The notes beneath the pieces are model-generated. The model saw only the letters and a list, made by a program, of their open reading frames with translations, was not told the DNA's origin and did not search any database. Below are positions 38,001-48,939 of a DNA stretch of 64,000 bases, piece after piece. The DNA is from Maylandia zebra (taxonomy: Eukaryota; Chordata; Actinopteri; Cichliformes; Cichlidae): positions 57,216,865-57,280,864 of the forward strand of contig NC_135173.1 in NCBI RefSeq assembly GCF_041146795.1, read 5' to 3'. A program made the translations under genes and the position numbers. Positions within the stretch are counted from its first letter, which is position 1. Every line of letters begins with the position of its first letter.

Positions 38001-39774
38001 TGTTGTTTTTCCCATATTGCCCAGGCCCATATTAGACAAAGGATGTTCAAGATGGAGCTGAGGGAAGAGGAAAAGGGGAAGATCACATAGAAGCTTCTGG
38101 AATATTGAACTGCAGTATTGAGGGTACTGAATAAGCACATGCAGAGATTTGGTGTGACAGAGAAGGATGAGAGGCACAGGGTGAAATGGAGGCAGATGAT
38201 CTATTCTGGCGATCCCAAAAGGGATTAGCTGAAAAAAGTAATTGTGTATCAGGGAATTTTAAAAAACAAATTAAAAAAAGAAACCCAATTCATTCCTGAA
38301 TCATTTTTAACATTTATCTTTATGTTTCATCACATGAACGACCACACCCAGCAGTACTAAGTGTATCCAACTGTGTGCTGATGTTATGGCAGTACCTGAA
38401 AGTACCTGAAAGTCTTGGCATTTTTCACTGATGTGCTTCTGCTTCTTTTCAAGCTCACAGATCTGCTGTCGGGCTTCGTCGAGTTCCTTCTGGGCCTCCT
38501 TCTCCCTGGTTTCCACCAGCCGCACATGTTTAGTCAAGACTCTGATCACCTCGTTACGCATCTGCACCTCCTCTGCACACACAAAAAAGAACAAAGTCCC
38601 GCCATATGGCCGTTTAACAAAATGGCATGTGTACGCACCTTCATCAACAGCCTCAGTCTGCAGATGATGTGCAAACTATAGAAACAATGTGCAGACAAAG
38701 AAAAAATGATTACTTATTAATATAATGCATTTTTGGTCTCTTTACAACTCAGCCGGGGTTCCTACTTTTATTATGGCTTCATAACAACCATGTTATTACC
38801 ATATCTATACAAATTAATTACATTGTCAGCAACAAGAGAAAAGAAAATCACAAAGCTATTTACAATATTGTCATGGTTTATCATAAACATATTGATATTT
38901 CACTTTTGAATCTAAGGAGCTTGGAAAGAAAAGCATCTGGACTTTATTAAGTTTCTTGAAGACTTTTCACCTCTCATCCAACAAGCTTTTTCAGTTCCAA
39001 GAACAATTGGTGGAGAGTCACAGATTTTTAAGCCTTATTGCGAAGGCCTAAAAAAAGAAGTCCGGTCACTTTTCTTTCCAAGGTCCTTAGATTACCATAA
39101 CTGATTATGCTTAATTTCCTTCTACATTGGATTGGTAAATCTTATGTACAGTGCGCTATTGAAGCTGCTGTATCCTGCCTACAGTTGCTGGACATCTGCA
39201 AGCTGCTTTGCAACCCAGCTTTCCCCTGTGAGTTTCAGCTGTATTGAACTGACCAACATATCCTTAGCTTTCCTCACCATCTAAATGGGCACACTTCTGC
39301 TCCAAGGTCAACACCCTCTGGCGGTACTGTTCCCAGGTATGATGCTGCTTAAGATGGGAAGCAGCCATGGCATTTAACTCTGTTTCCCGGTCCTTTAACT
39401 CAGCCATCAGCAGGTGCAGTTCCTTCCTTTGCCTCTGGATGATGGTGCTGCTCAGGTCAGTTGCAGTAAACTTTTGCCAAACACACAAATGACAGAAAAC
39501 CTCAAATAACAACTGAAGGAATCAATCAGTTATTGTGTTGGTCAAAGGATATAAAACTTTTAAAATTATTTCAATAACTGGGTTTTGAATGCAAAAAACA
39601 AACAAACAATATAAACAATAAACACAAATGTGAAAGATTTACCAGCAACATCCTGCTTGATCCTCCTAGCAATCCATCCTCTCTTACCTTAGTTTCCTGC
39701 ATGCTGGGAGTACGGAAGGTATCTGCTAAGATGGGAGGGGTGCCTTTGGTGCCCTGTTTTGGTCTGCTGTCCAT
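32017..39774 (-). CDS. ccdc62: Coiled-coil domain-containing protein 62
   Basis: Eleven coding exons join in frame to 453 residues plus stop: 39774-39688, 39470-39278, 38572-38406, 36906-36805, 36710-36539, 35948-35850, 35266-35178, 34364-34276, 33488-33335, 32455-32336, 32106-32017. The match to vertebrate CCDC62 is clear in the coiled coil (IIQRQRKELHLLMAELKDRE; TALSTQVGSLQVREEELSSM; TQREEIIRLKQE; WKDELLELAHSKQERLMSEL) and in the late LQQLLDESR motif. The ATG at 39774 has AAG before and G after; the frame upstream crosses two noncoding exons and reaches a stop with no ATG. At 453 residues it is much shorter than the human protein (about 684), mainly in the poorly conserved C-terminal half. 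Human CCDC62 is reported as an oestrogen-receptor coactivator and is testis-rich; whether that holds in fish cannot be read here. Confidence 0.93.
32885..33204 (-). mobile_element. tRNA-derived SINE, copy B
   Basis: Same family as 16703-17007 and 37210-37519. The minus strand starts with GGCTCAAGAGTTGG and ends with AAAGCACTATACAAATACAG. The box B area is damaged (GGTTCGAGC, with a deletion after it). It lies in the ccdc62 intron between exons 9 and 10. Confidence 0.85.
33990..34130 (+). mobile_element. Short RTE-like LINE 3' end
   Basis: GAGATGGAGGCAGATGATCT and the following CACCCCTAACAGGAGCAG match the end of the RTE-like fragment at 22640-23395. Confidence 0.6.
37210..37519 (+). mobile_element. 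tRNA-derived SINE, copy C (best preserved)
   Basis: Box A-like TGGCTCAAGAGTTGG at 37215-37229 and a perfect box B-like GGTTCGAGCCC at 37258-37268. The body has TTGGGCAAGACACTTCACCC, and the tail has AAAGCGCTATACAAATACAG. It sits antisense in the ccdc62 intron between exons 3 and 4. A 221-codon open frame across it is incidental. Confidence 0.9.
38030..38245 (+). mobile_element. RTE-like LINE 3'-end fragment
   Basis: GGTGTGACAGAGAAGGATGA and ATGGAGGCAGATGATCTATT parallel the 22640-23395 element. It is truncated and diverged. Confidence 0.6.
38925..39090. repeat. Common teleost interspersed repeat fragment
   Basis: CTTGAAGACTTTTCACCTCT followed by CATCCAACAAGCTTTTTCAG and a GGTGGAGAGTC word is a pattern recurring in many fish genomes. 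The family is not certain. It lies in ccdc62 intron 2. Confidence 0.45.
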
Positions 39775-39911
39775 CTTAAAGCTGTTTCGACCAGGTATTT
39801 GGTGCACATCAAGTGAAGCACCTTCATTTTTCTTAAAAGTGTCATATAATACAAAACAAATTACAATCACTCTGCTACAATACTATCCCGACATGTGTCG
39901 ATATTACTCAC

Positions 39912-39952
39912 CGTTTTAACTGGAGTGCTATGCCACCGCTCACCTGAAGCAT
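39912..39952 (-). other. ccdc62: ccdc62 5' noncoding exon
   Basis: A 41-base exon with a TTTCAG acceptor and a CG/GTGAGT donor, between the exon that carries the start codon and an upstream exon ending at 40104 (AAAT/GTAAGT donor). Its only ATG opens a frame that stops in the next exon. Confidence 0.55.
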
Positions 39953-40103
39953 CTGAAACAAAGCAGAAGTGGATGTTGGGTGGATGAAACTACACCTCTT
40001 TTAAAAAAATTTTTTAAAAGAAGGATGGTGGAAATGTAGTTGAAAACATATGTTTACCATTTGACCAGAGGGAACAGGCTGAGGCTTTTCCAAGAGCACT
40101 TAC

Positions 40104-40400
40104 ATTTGTGCACAGTCTTTTCCCTTTCTCCATCACATCATTCCAGCTTTTTACTAAAATCTGTTCAATCTCTATCATCAGTCACTGTTGTTATTGTTGT
40201 GCCGAGCTTTTTCTGGGGCATCTCTCGAGGGCAAGTCGGTAGCTAGCTAGCTTATTAAGATAGCTAAGATTATCTTACCATATCAACTATCCAAAAGCTT
40301 CAAATCTGCTCTAATTTAGAAACATGCTACAAATGTTCCCCCAAAAGTTTACACGTTAGCTCGTAGAAACTTCAACCAACTTTTGAATGTTGTGACGTCA
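40104..40400 (-). promoter_or_regulatory. ccdc62: ccdc62 first exon and promoter with a perfect CRE
   Basis: The first noncoding exon ends at 40104. About 290 bases upstream lies the full palindromic cAMP-response element TGACGTCA (40393-40400), followed by another TGACG half-site. Confidence 0.5.
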
Positions 40401-40520
40401 GTGACGGAACTCCTGCAGAACTTTTCAAAATAATGTAATATAACTCCAAAATAAAAGAACAAGAATAACAAGACTAACAAACACCTCATTAATGCCATAT
40501 TTGGGAAATTATTTTTAAAA

Positions 40521-40590
40521 TAGTAATAATAATAATAATTGTTATCATTATTATTATTAGTAGTAGTAGTAGTAGGAGGAGGAGGAGTAG
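40521..40590. repeat. Compound trinucleotide repeat (AAT/ATT, AGT, AGG)
   Basis: Successive AAT, ATT, AGT and AGG runs in the ccdc62-denr spacer. Confidence 0.9.
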
Positions 40591-41049
40591 CAGTAATTTA
40601 TTAAATTTATTTCTCCTAAATGGGTATGCCCCTGAAAATTGATAGATTTTCTCTGCCAATGCCAAACATCTTGTTCTGGTATTCACTCTTGTTTTGAGCT
40701 TCCTTCCTTAGACGTCTATGAAGGTTCTTAGACAGTAATGAAAACAAAACTAGATGTAAAATAAATCTGTGATGTGTGTTTTTACTCCGAAGCACAGGGG
40801 GCGCTGAAGCATATAATCCACCCCTATAACTAAAACAAGAAGTGAATAGGTAAACACTGTACAGGGGAGTGTGACTGCAGTAGGGAACAGGAAGACAACT
40901 GATCAAAAAGCCGGACGATATAAAAGTGAAGTTGGACTTGTTTAATTTTATTTCCCGTGAGCTCTATAAGTGAAAGTTATCAGGCTGTATTTTGGTTTTT
41001 AAGGCAGACCCATTTGTTCGGGAGAATTTGAATATTTTACTTATTTATT

Positions 41050-41155
41050 TATTGTAATTTCGGTCCACACTCCACACCAGTTGGTGGCGGTAATGCACCA
41101 TTTTGCTGTTTGCCAACCGCCAATAAACCCTATACAGAAGAAGAAGAAAACAAGA
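41050..41155. repeat. Conserved 'GGTGGCGGTAATGCACC' repeat module
   Basis: TTGGTGGCGGTAATGCACCA, then GTTTGCCAACCGCCAATAAA and an AGAAGAAGAAG end. This ordered module occurs widely in fish genomes. The GGCGGT and ACCGCC parts form a short inverted repeat. It sits just upstream of the likely denr start. Confidence 0.6.
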
Positions 41156-41159
41156 CGCG

Positions 41160-41420
41160 TTACATGGCGTGCTCCAAGTACGCCAAGTGAACCATATTTC
41201 ATGAGAATGCTTTTCTAAAACTCTTACGAGCTTGAATAATGCGATCGGTTTCATTGGAAAGACAACAGTTTTAGAGTATATCGTACGGGGTACGTAATTT
41301 GACATTTATTCTGTATTTATTCAGCAGCAGAGCGTGTCCACTTTAGCCGTGCGTTAGCTCAGTTAGCCGGCTAAGCTAATTCCTAGATGCTTACGGTGAC
41401 AGCTGGGCGAATGAATCTTA
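41160..41420 (+). promoter_or_regulatory. denr: Likely denr promoter / noncoding first exon region
   Basis: CpG content rises here. The first coding exon of denr begins right after a splice acceptor (CTAG at 43610-43613), so an upstream noncoding exon must exist, and this is the best candidate area. No donor could be chosen with confidence. Confidence 0.35.
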
Positions 41421-42670
41421 CCTGATGAATGAAGCAGTAAAACTAAACTCGATATTTTTTTTAAAGATATCAGCTCGATGCATCGTGTCCACGGGATGGG
41501 TGTTTGCAGAATAATTACTACGGTTTAATTGTAGACTTTACTATAAGCATTGTAGCGAACTATTCTGTTTAATAGCTCAGCTAATGCAAAGAAGCCGCAT
41601 GTGTTAGCAAGCTAAAGCCTGTTCTTTCCACAGGCAATATCAAATTCATACTGCCTTATATGTTTTATTTTTTCTGTGGTTCTTTCCACTTATGTTTTGG
41701 AGCCAGGCGCTAAATTACAGTCTGAGATCGGCTGGTGATCAATTTCACTTCAGTCACATCTGTTTGATGCTGTTATCTAGCTGGTACCCTTGTGCCCGAT
41801 ATGTCGTGAAACTAAGGGAAGAGTGTTGGCAAGGCAGGCTAGCATGATGAAATACTGCCAGGAGCCGTGCTCATCCATGTATTATTGTCTGATAATAAAT
41901 CTAAAGAGACTTTAGTCCGTCGGTTTATAAGTTGTAATGTAAACTTTAATCATGAGTAGTATTTAAACCTTTTCATGTTGCAGTGTAGTCTATGTAAGCG
42001 CAGTTTTCACAACTTGTAAGTAAATTCTCTCCCATTCAAATATTTGCTCACCATTCGGACCTCTATTTCATTCCGAATCCAATCCATATTTTCATGGGAT
42101 AAAACATCTGATATTGATTCTTAGCCTTTATTTATATATATACATAAAATATGTTGAGGTTGACGCATATTCTTTCTCACAAACGTGTTGGTTAAAGTGA
42201 AAAGTTAAAAACTCCACCCAGTTATAATGGTACTTGCTACATTTAATACGCACAGTACCTAGAGTCAGATTCACTCTGGTGGACAAGCTGTGTTCAAACC
42301 CTTTCAGAAAAGTCACCCTTTTCTCCAATAATTCCTGTACAGAATAAATAGTTTGCACGTTTTTGCATGTTCACACTTTTGGAAAATGTAAACGCTAATA
42401 TATCGGCCATGGGCCAGTATCAGGCAAAAAATATCTGCCTGCTGATATTTCACATATATCTGCAAGCAATGCAAATACATGCAGTGTTTCAAACTAATTT
42501 AGCTTCTATATATTGACATTTGGTGCCAGCAAAGGAAAGCATGGATTCCTCTGTAAATGAATTATTAAAGAATGCTGTCTGCAAGTTTCTTCCTTTTTAT
42601 TTGCCAAATAACTTAGTGATATAAGTTCAAACAGAGATGAGATGTGTTAGCATCACGCAATTAGCAGAAA

Positions 42671-43140
42671 CCATAGACAGTATAAAATATGGATGTAGCT
42701 TTTGGGTGTGAAAAGTAGCCCAGAATGCGGAAGTGCCTTAAACATGCATTCTATCGAAAGGCTGCCAGATGGTGATAGCTGGGGTTGCAACAAGATTTCA
42801 GGTCCTACAGAAGACTATGGGAAGATGGATTTCTGTATTGACGATTATAAACACTTTCCTGTTGCGTTTACAACCTCTATCACTTGTTATGGATCATACT
42901 TCATTAAAAAATTCAATTTGTCCCATAAATCTTGGGCATAACATGTTTTACAATGGATTATCTGTGGTGTCTGCATTGGCTTGTTGTTGATGTCCACTAG
43001 TCACTCCTTACCACATCCGGGGTTGTTTTTTTTTTTTTTGTTCTGTTCTTTTAAAACCAAAATGACAGCTTTGGAGACTTCAAAATGGGACTTCAGGAAT
43101 AGGTGACATCACTGTAGCTCTGTCCATCTTTTATATGGAC
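42671..43140. mobile_element. MITE-like element with terminal inverted repeats, denr intron 1
   Basis: The left end CCATAGACAGTATAAAATAT and right end CTGTCCATCTTTTATATGG are imperfect inverted repeats about 470 bp apart. The interior has no coding capacity. The end sequence (ATCTTTTATA...GTCTATG type) recurs in teleost genomes. Confidence 0.6.
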
Positions 43141-43623
43141 CAGGGCACTGATTGAACCTTCAGTATAGGAGAAATAAGTATTTCACACATGAATTGATGT
43201 GGATGGTATTGTTCTCTAACCTAGAAAAACAAACAAACAAGAACTTGCTGAATATTTTTGCGTTGCCTTAATATACTTGGCATCTCATCAAAGTGTCTGT
43301 GCGTGGTAAATATAGATATAAAGTTACCATTTTTTCTTTTTGAATATGTACATTTACTTTGTGAAATGTTGGTAAACTGAATATCTTTGGGAATGTTGTG
43401 ATATTGTAAATTCTAAAAGGCTTTTTTTTTTTGCCATTTACTGTCAGTTTAAAGAACAAAAAACTTGCACCCATTTTAAAAACAAAAGAAAGCACATCTT
43501 TCTGTGGTATTTTTTAATTGTAATCCTAAAACACAACTCACAAACTACTGGTATTTAACATGAGTTGGATAAATGTTGTGTGTGCCCTGTGTTCATTGTC
43601 CCTTTTTTTCTAGTTAATTTCTG

Positions 43624-46552
43624 ATGGCTACTACTGAGATGGAATCTGGGTCCTTGGAAAGCAGATCAGAGCAAGGGACAGCTGACCCTGATTCAAAGTA
43701 CCCAATGAAAGTTCTTTATTGTGGAGGTGCAGTATATAAAACCACTCATCAAAACCACACTTCATCTTCAATTGTTTTGCGGTGGCCCCTTTTCAAAACG
43801 TGACATTAATTTTTGATTTGTTTTTCTCTCTCTCTGCAGTGTGCTCTCTGCCTACAGAGGTGAGTTTGACTATCAGTTTCCATATTTAGTTGTGTGACCC
43901 ACTTTTCTATAAATATTCAGTTGGGGGTATTTTTTCTGCTGCAATGTAAATAACTGCAGTGTTGTGTCTGCAGTACTGTGAGTACATGCCTGAGCCAGCT
44001 AAATGTAGGCAGTGGCTGGAGAAGAACTTTCCAGATGTGTTTGCCAGGATGACTGTAGGTGAGTGGCGTTTCAGATTTTAGATATATAATAATGAATGAA
44101 TGTAACCATTTTTGCAAGTTGGATGCTCTTATTGATCATGGTCATAGTTTTAAATGTCAGTGTAGGTGCAAGTAATGAGCCAAAATTTCAGGTTTCAGAC
44201 TGCTCTAAAAACTCATGTTTCAGGCAGGTTATTCTACTCTTGGATGTGTTTGATGTCATAGAGAGGGACTGTTTCTAATATGGTCATCTCAGGTACGTCA
44301 GAAAAGACTGTCTTAAAGAGGGACAGATGGTCCGAGGGGCTGCACTAAAACAGCCATGAACATTATTTTGAAATCGTGGGTCATTCACGGACTAAAAATA
44401 CAGTTGTGGACATTAACAGAATAGCCTTCCTCTAAAAAGATTAGATGAGGTGATAATTATAGACTTAACATTTTGACTCCAACAAAAGCCACAATTTTCT
44501 AATATTAGCTGCAGTTGCTGGGTCCCTCACAGTCAGTCAGGATTATTTTTTTCTCTAACAGTAATGCTTTATTTGAAAAAGCTCAGAGTTCCCTTACACT
44601 GCTGCTCTGAGCAGGCTCTGACGTTGTTCAGGCTGACTTTGTTCTGTGGAAGCTAAATCATATATGTTATAATACCAAACTGGTACTTAGCCAGCTGTTG
44701 TGAATAAACTGATCTCTCGAATCGCTCATTTAGGTCATGCTGACATTAAAGTTTTTCTCACGCTGCTCTTTGGATTGATAACATTTAGTGTGATGAATTT
44801 TTGGTCAGCTCCATGCTACATGAAATGCTTTTGATTGTCATGTGTACTTTAAAAATATAGTTTTGGAGTTCTAGAGGTCCTGTCTTTGCAAGGTTCACCA
44901 CAGTGTGAACAGAACTGGCTTTTAATTGTTTAAAACAGACTTTCAAGGCCTGAAAGGTGAAACGATTTGCTGTAAAGATCTGTAATGATTCCAGGCTTTC
45001 AAGCTGCATAATAATCCCTTGAAAGCTAAACATGTTGTTGAGGGAGTGGGTTTAATGTTGTTCCATTTTCCATTTGTCCCACTGGCCCAGCAGCGAATGC
45101 GCCTAAGCAGGAACCGGGCACTGGAGATGCTCCTCCTGCAGGCGAGGAGGAGGAAAAGAAGAAACAGAAGAGAGGTACGTAAACGTCAGAGGGAAAAGGA
45201 ATCAGAATCTACTGGTTCATGATTCACTGCTATAGTGCATCAAATTTCCTACATATAAAGTAATGGAATAAGTATGAAACCTGCCTTGTTTAAGGTTTAT
45301 TTACACTCTGAGACCTCATAGGTTCATTTTAAGACATGGGTCTGATAAACTTGAGTCTACTGATTCCAGTAAGTCTTTAGGATTCAAATGATAGCTAAGG
45401 ATTGATTGCTTCATGTTGTCTGCATTTCACTTTTTATCAGTGCTTTAATTGTGTGCGACTTAACACTGCATGAGTTTAAATCCGGTTCATTTTAATTGAC
45501 CTTTTAAGGTGGAAGAGGCCAGATCAAACAGAAAAAGAAGACTGTGCCTCAGAAAGTTACAATAGCAAAGATCCCAAGAGCCAAGAAGAAATACGTCACA
45601 CGGGTGTGTGGCCTGGCGACATTTGGTGAGAGCTCTTGTGCTGTCCTTATCCTCTAGGCTGCCAAAATCTTATTCCCTTCATGTTTTATTCTTAACATGA
45701 TTCTCTGGTTTGACTCTTGCAGACATCGACCTTAAAGAGGCTCAGCGATTCTTTGCCCAGAAATTCTCTTGTGGTGCCTCAGTTACAGCAGAGGATGAAA
45801 TAATCATTCAGGGAGATTTTACAGACGACATAATTGACGTCATTCAAGAGAAGTGGCCTGAGGTAAGCTGGAGAAAACCAGGGTGTGCTGAAAAGGTTCA
45901 TTCTTAACTTACTCTCTCACTGGCAATTTGTAAAAACGTAACAAAGTTCAAGTTGTTATCAGTGACACCGGCTGCCTTTAAGTGAACTGCAGTTAGCTTC
46001 CTGTTGCTTGCATGTGCAACACAGCATACTCCAGCAAACATTTGCAAGAAGAGGGGAGACATGCATAAGAGTACTTTACATTGTACAGTATGTATGTGAG
46101 GGACTGGTGTATATACTGTGTCCCTACAGTAATGTGTTTTTAAAAAAATAAGTGCCCCCACCCCCCTCAGTATGTTGCTGTGTTGTCTAGGAATTTTGGC
46201 ACTCTCTTATTTATAACGTTCGCTCAGTTTTATTGAGTCATTTGTTTACGCACATCTTAAGGTGCCATCTAGGGCTGGGCAGTAAAACAATAAATGCCAT
46301 AATAACTATATTGTTCTCAACAGCAGCATATGTTAGTGTCAATATAAATTGGCTAGAACTCATTCAATCCAAAATAATAGCACAGGACAGTGTCGTGGGT
46401 CTGTGGACGGTGTGAAAAGCGGATTTTCTGAACTGCTTTTGAAAATGTCCTCTATAATCTCAAACATGACACACAGTTCAGTCTCCGTGTCTCTCTGTGC
46501 GTTGTAGGTGGATGATGACAGCATTGATGATCTGGGTGAAGTCAAGAAGTGA
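43624..46552 (+). CDS. denr: Density-regulated re-initiation and release factor (DENR)
   Basis: Seven coding exons join in frame to 196 residues: 43624-43726, 43840-43859, 43974-44058, 45094-45174, 45509-45625, 45723-45862, 46508-46552. The human protein has 198. The N-terminal part has the conserved Cys set C33, C36, C43 and C52 ([18 protein letters not shown]), then an acidic/basic linker ([19 protein letters not shown]). The SUI1 (eIF1-like) domain covers about 113-182 ([45 protein letters not shown]), and the protein ends DDLGEVKK. With MCTS1 it removes deacylated tRNA from 40S subunits after termination and promotes re-initiation after short upstream frames. The start ATG follows a splice acceptor by about 10 bases. 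Canonical GT-AG junctions throughout; no damage seen. Confidence 0.98.
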
Positions 46553-46788
46553 AGACCAAATATGCACTTTTGCTGAAAGGATGTGACCTGTAACAGCGAC
46601 GACCTGGCCAAATGTACACATTAAGTCATTTTATACCTATTTTATTTACTGTACATAAAAAGCTGTGGACTCAGCCACTCACTTGGCATTTTTTTTTTTA
46701 GTTAATAGCTGCTTTCTCTCGTTTGCCAAAGGTGTGGTATGACATGAATCCTTCCCAAATGTTCTTCACTCAAGCAAAACTGTAGGCT

Positions 46789-46794
46789 AATAAA
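46789..46794 (+). terminator. denr: denr polyadenylation signal (AATAAA)
   Basis: AATAAA about 240 bases after the denr stop, followed by T-rich sequence. Confidence 0.65.
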
Positions 46795-47219
46795 TTTCAG
46801 TCTCCTTCACCCTTACACTCTTTCCACATTTGACTTTTTTTCTTCTAATGGTTGTGTGTCTGTTATTTTTAAAGCATTAAAAATGAGTTCTTTTTCAGGG
46901 CTCTGATATGCTGCTTTATCTTAGTTACTTAAATGGCCGCAGGTTACTTGTTTTTCATCCATCCCACTCAATACTCGTGAGTAAACCTATTCCCCTGCAT
47001 AATAGTTTTATAATGAAGGTGCACTCCCCGGACAGATAACATTTACAGTTGTTTCCATGCTCCTTTGGGTCAATACCGCTTCCCCATAGATAACGGAGTG
47101 CACAGATGTTCACTCCACATAAAGATTAGTATGTTTGGCTGAGCACCTTTTGCATATGCGCAAACACGATTCAGTTTCCAAAGAAATCACCTGGTGGAGC
47201 CTTTCTTTACCGACACTGT

Positions 47220-48248
47220 ATGTTACAGCAGCCGTTTCCTCTGATGGGTCAGAAGATGAATCTCACAGTCACAGATCTCTGTTGTGCCTTCGAATCTCCC
47301 ATCCTGGACCAAGTTTTGCCTCCAGTTCTCATCCTGGAGTTCATGTTTGGACTAACGGGGAACTTTGTCGCCCTGTGGATGTTCATCTTTCACATGGACA
47401 CATGGAAACCCAACGCTGTGTACCTCACTCACCTGGCAGTTGCAGACTCCATCGTGCTCTTCTGCCTGCCTTTCCGAGCAGATTACTACAGGCGTGGGAA
47501 AAACTGGCTCTACGGTGACATCCCGTGTCGCATCTTGCTCTTTTTGCTGGCAGCCAACCGCGCAGCTGGGATCTTTTTCCTCACGGCCGTGGCTGTAGAT
47601 CGTTACTTCAAGATCGTCCACCCGTCGAATCGGATCAACCAAATGGGGCTGGGCTATGCTTTCTGGGTCTCATTTGGCCTCTGGTGCTTGATCTTCCTTG
47701 CTACGGGGTACCTTCTTGCTGATCAGCACTTTTATTACAACAACAACCGTACGCAGTGTGAAAGTTTCAACATCTGCATGGGCTTTAGTCCCCTTTCCAC
47801 CTGGCATAACACTTTCTATGTTGTCCAGTTTTTCCTGCCCACTGCCATCGTGGCCTTCTGCACCATCAGAATTACATGGCAGCTGAGAATCCGGACTGTG
47901 GACAAGAAGGGGAAAATCAAACGGGCCGTTCAGTTCATCCTGGCCGTGGCTTTAATCTTTATCATCTGCTTTTTCCCCAGCACCATATCGCGTATTGCAG
48001 TGTGGGTCCTCAAGGTATGGTACAATGAATGCAAATACTTTGAAGAAGCCAACCTGGCATTCTACACGTCAGTGTGTTTGACTTACTTCAACAGTGTCCT
48101 CAACCCTGTTTTGTATTATTTCTCGAGCCCTGCCTTCAGTGGAGCCTTCAACAAGGTCCTTAACAAACTGTTGAGAAGAAGCAGCGACAAAGATGAGAAA
48201 AAGTCATCAGAGAATGACATTTCCACCATAGATGATAGAAGGCTGTAA
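47220..48248 (+). CDS. hcar1: Hydroxycarboxylic acid receptor (HCAR1-like, rhodopsin-family GPCR)
   Basis: A single-exon frame of 342 codons with seven hydrophobic helices and the HCAR signature: TWKP(N)AVYLTHLAVAD after TM1, LPFRADYY, GDIPCR before TM3, NRAAGIFFLTAVAVDRYFK in TM3, and LNPVLYYFSSP in TM7. R114 matches the TM3 arginine that binds the ligand carboxylate in HCAR family members. C103 and C180 should form the TM3-ECL2 disulfide, and C21-C22 match the N-terminal Cys pair of the family. N14 and N176 are glycosylation sequons. The DRY motif is at 127-129. Translation may begin at the first ATG or at M9/M13. HCARs are Gi-coupled receptors for lactate, 3-hydroxybutyrate and related acids. 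The position next to denr matches the mammalian HCAR cluster; which human member it equals cannot be decided from ligand residues alone. Confidence 0.93.
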   Translation: MLQQPFPLMGQKMNLTVTDLCCAFESPILDQVLPPVLILEFMFGLTGNFVALWMFIFHMDTWKPNAVYLTHLAVADSIVLFCLPFRADYYRRGKNWLYGDIPCRILLFLLAANRAAGIFFLTAVAVDRYFKIVHPSNRINQMGLGYAFWVSFGLWCLIFLATGYLLADQHFYYNNNRTQCESFNICMGFSPLSTWHNTFYVVQFFLPTAIVAFCTIRITWQLRIRTVDKKGKIKRAVQFILAVALIFIICFFPSTISRIAVWVLKVWYNECKYFEEANLAFYTSVCLTYFNSVLNPVLYYFSSPAFSGAFNKVLNKLLRRSSDKDEKKSSENDISTIDDRRL

Positions 48249-48927
48249 AGCCAGCTGCTTGTCCCTGTTCTAATTCTGTAGGGAAACTAAGATCCACCTG
48301 AATACACAAATGCATGGTAAACTCCTGGCTATTGAAAACATTTATATTATTGTAGTTGAAATTAAATGTCAAATAGTTTTTGCTGTAATTATGAACAAAA
48401 TGACTCACTTACTATACATCTTAGTGGTGTAGTGCTTTTATTGCAATGATGCACCTGTTGTGACTTTGGATGTACTTTGTGATTATAAGCCACTTACCTG
48501 TCGTTAGTAGCTTACAATTACATTTCCCTAGTAGCTGGGCAGGTGAGTAAAGAATGAACTTAAAAGCTTGTCAAGGCAACATCTCACATAGATGCCATCG
48601 GCTCATGTATCCACGATACTTGATAAGGTTGGTTTTAATGTTTTTATTAGGCAGTTCAAGTGTAACACTGATCTTTTGGCTGCCCACTGAAATAATATTT
48701 ATTGAATGAAATGGTTGTACAGCCACAGAAAAGTTTAGCTCACGTTAGTGCTAACAAACTATCAGGGCAAAACCCACATGCAAAGGGAGGTTTTTTGAGA
48801 TAGTCTAGTATGGTTTGCAGATAATTTCAGCTAGTTTGAATAAAGCACTGTGTATGTAAATGCCTTTGCAAGTGTATTTCTGCTTGTATAACATTTCAGT
48901 CTGTGTACCCTGTCACATTTTGTTTTC

Positions 48928-48933
48928 AATAAA
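48928..48933 (+). terminator. hcar1: hcar1 polyadenylation signal (AATAAA)
   Basis: TTTTCAATAAAG about 680 bases after the receptor stop codon; the first canonical signal downstream. Confidence 0.6.
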
Positions 48934-48939
48934 GAAAAA

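Noticed and set aside
47135-47886. Overlapping plus- and minus-strand frames across the receptor gene
   Set aside because: Shadow frames of the 342-codon receptor, which alone shows seven helices and family motifs.
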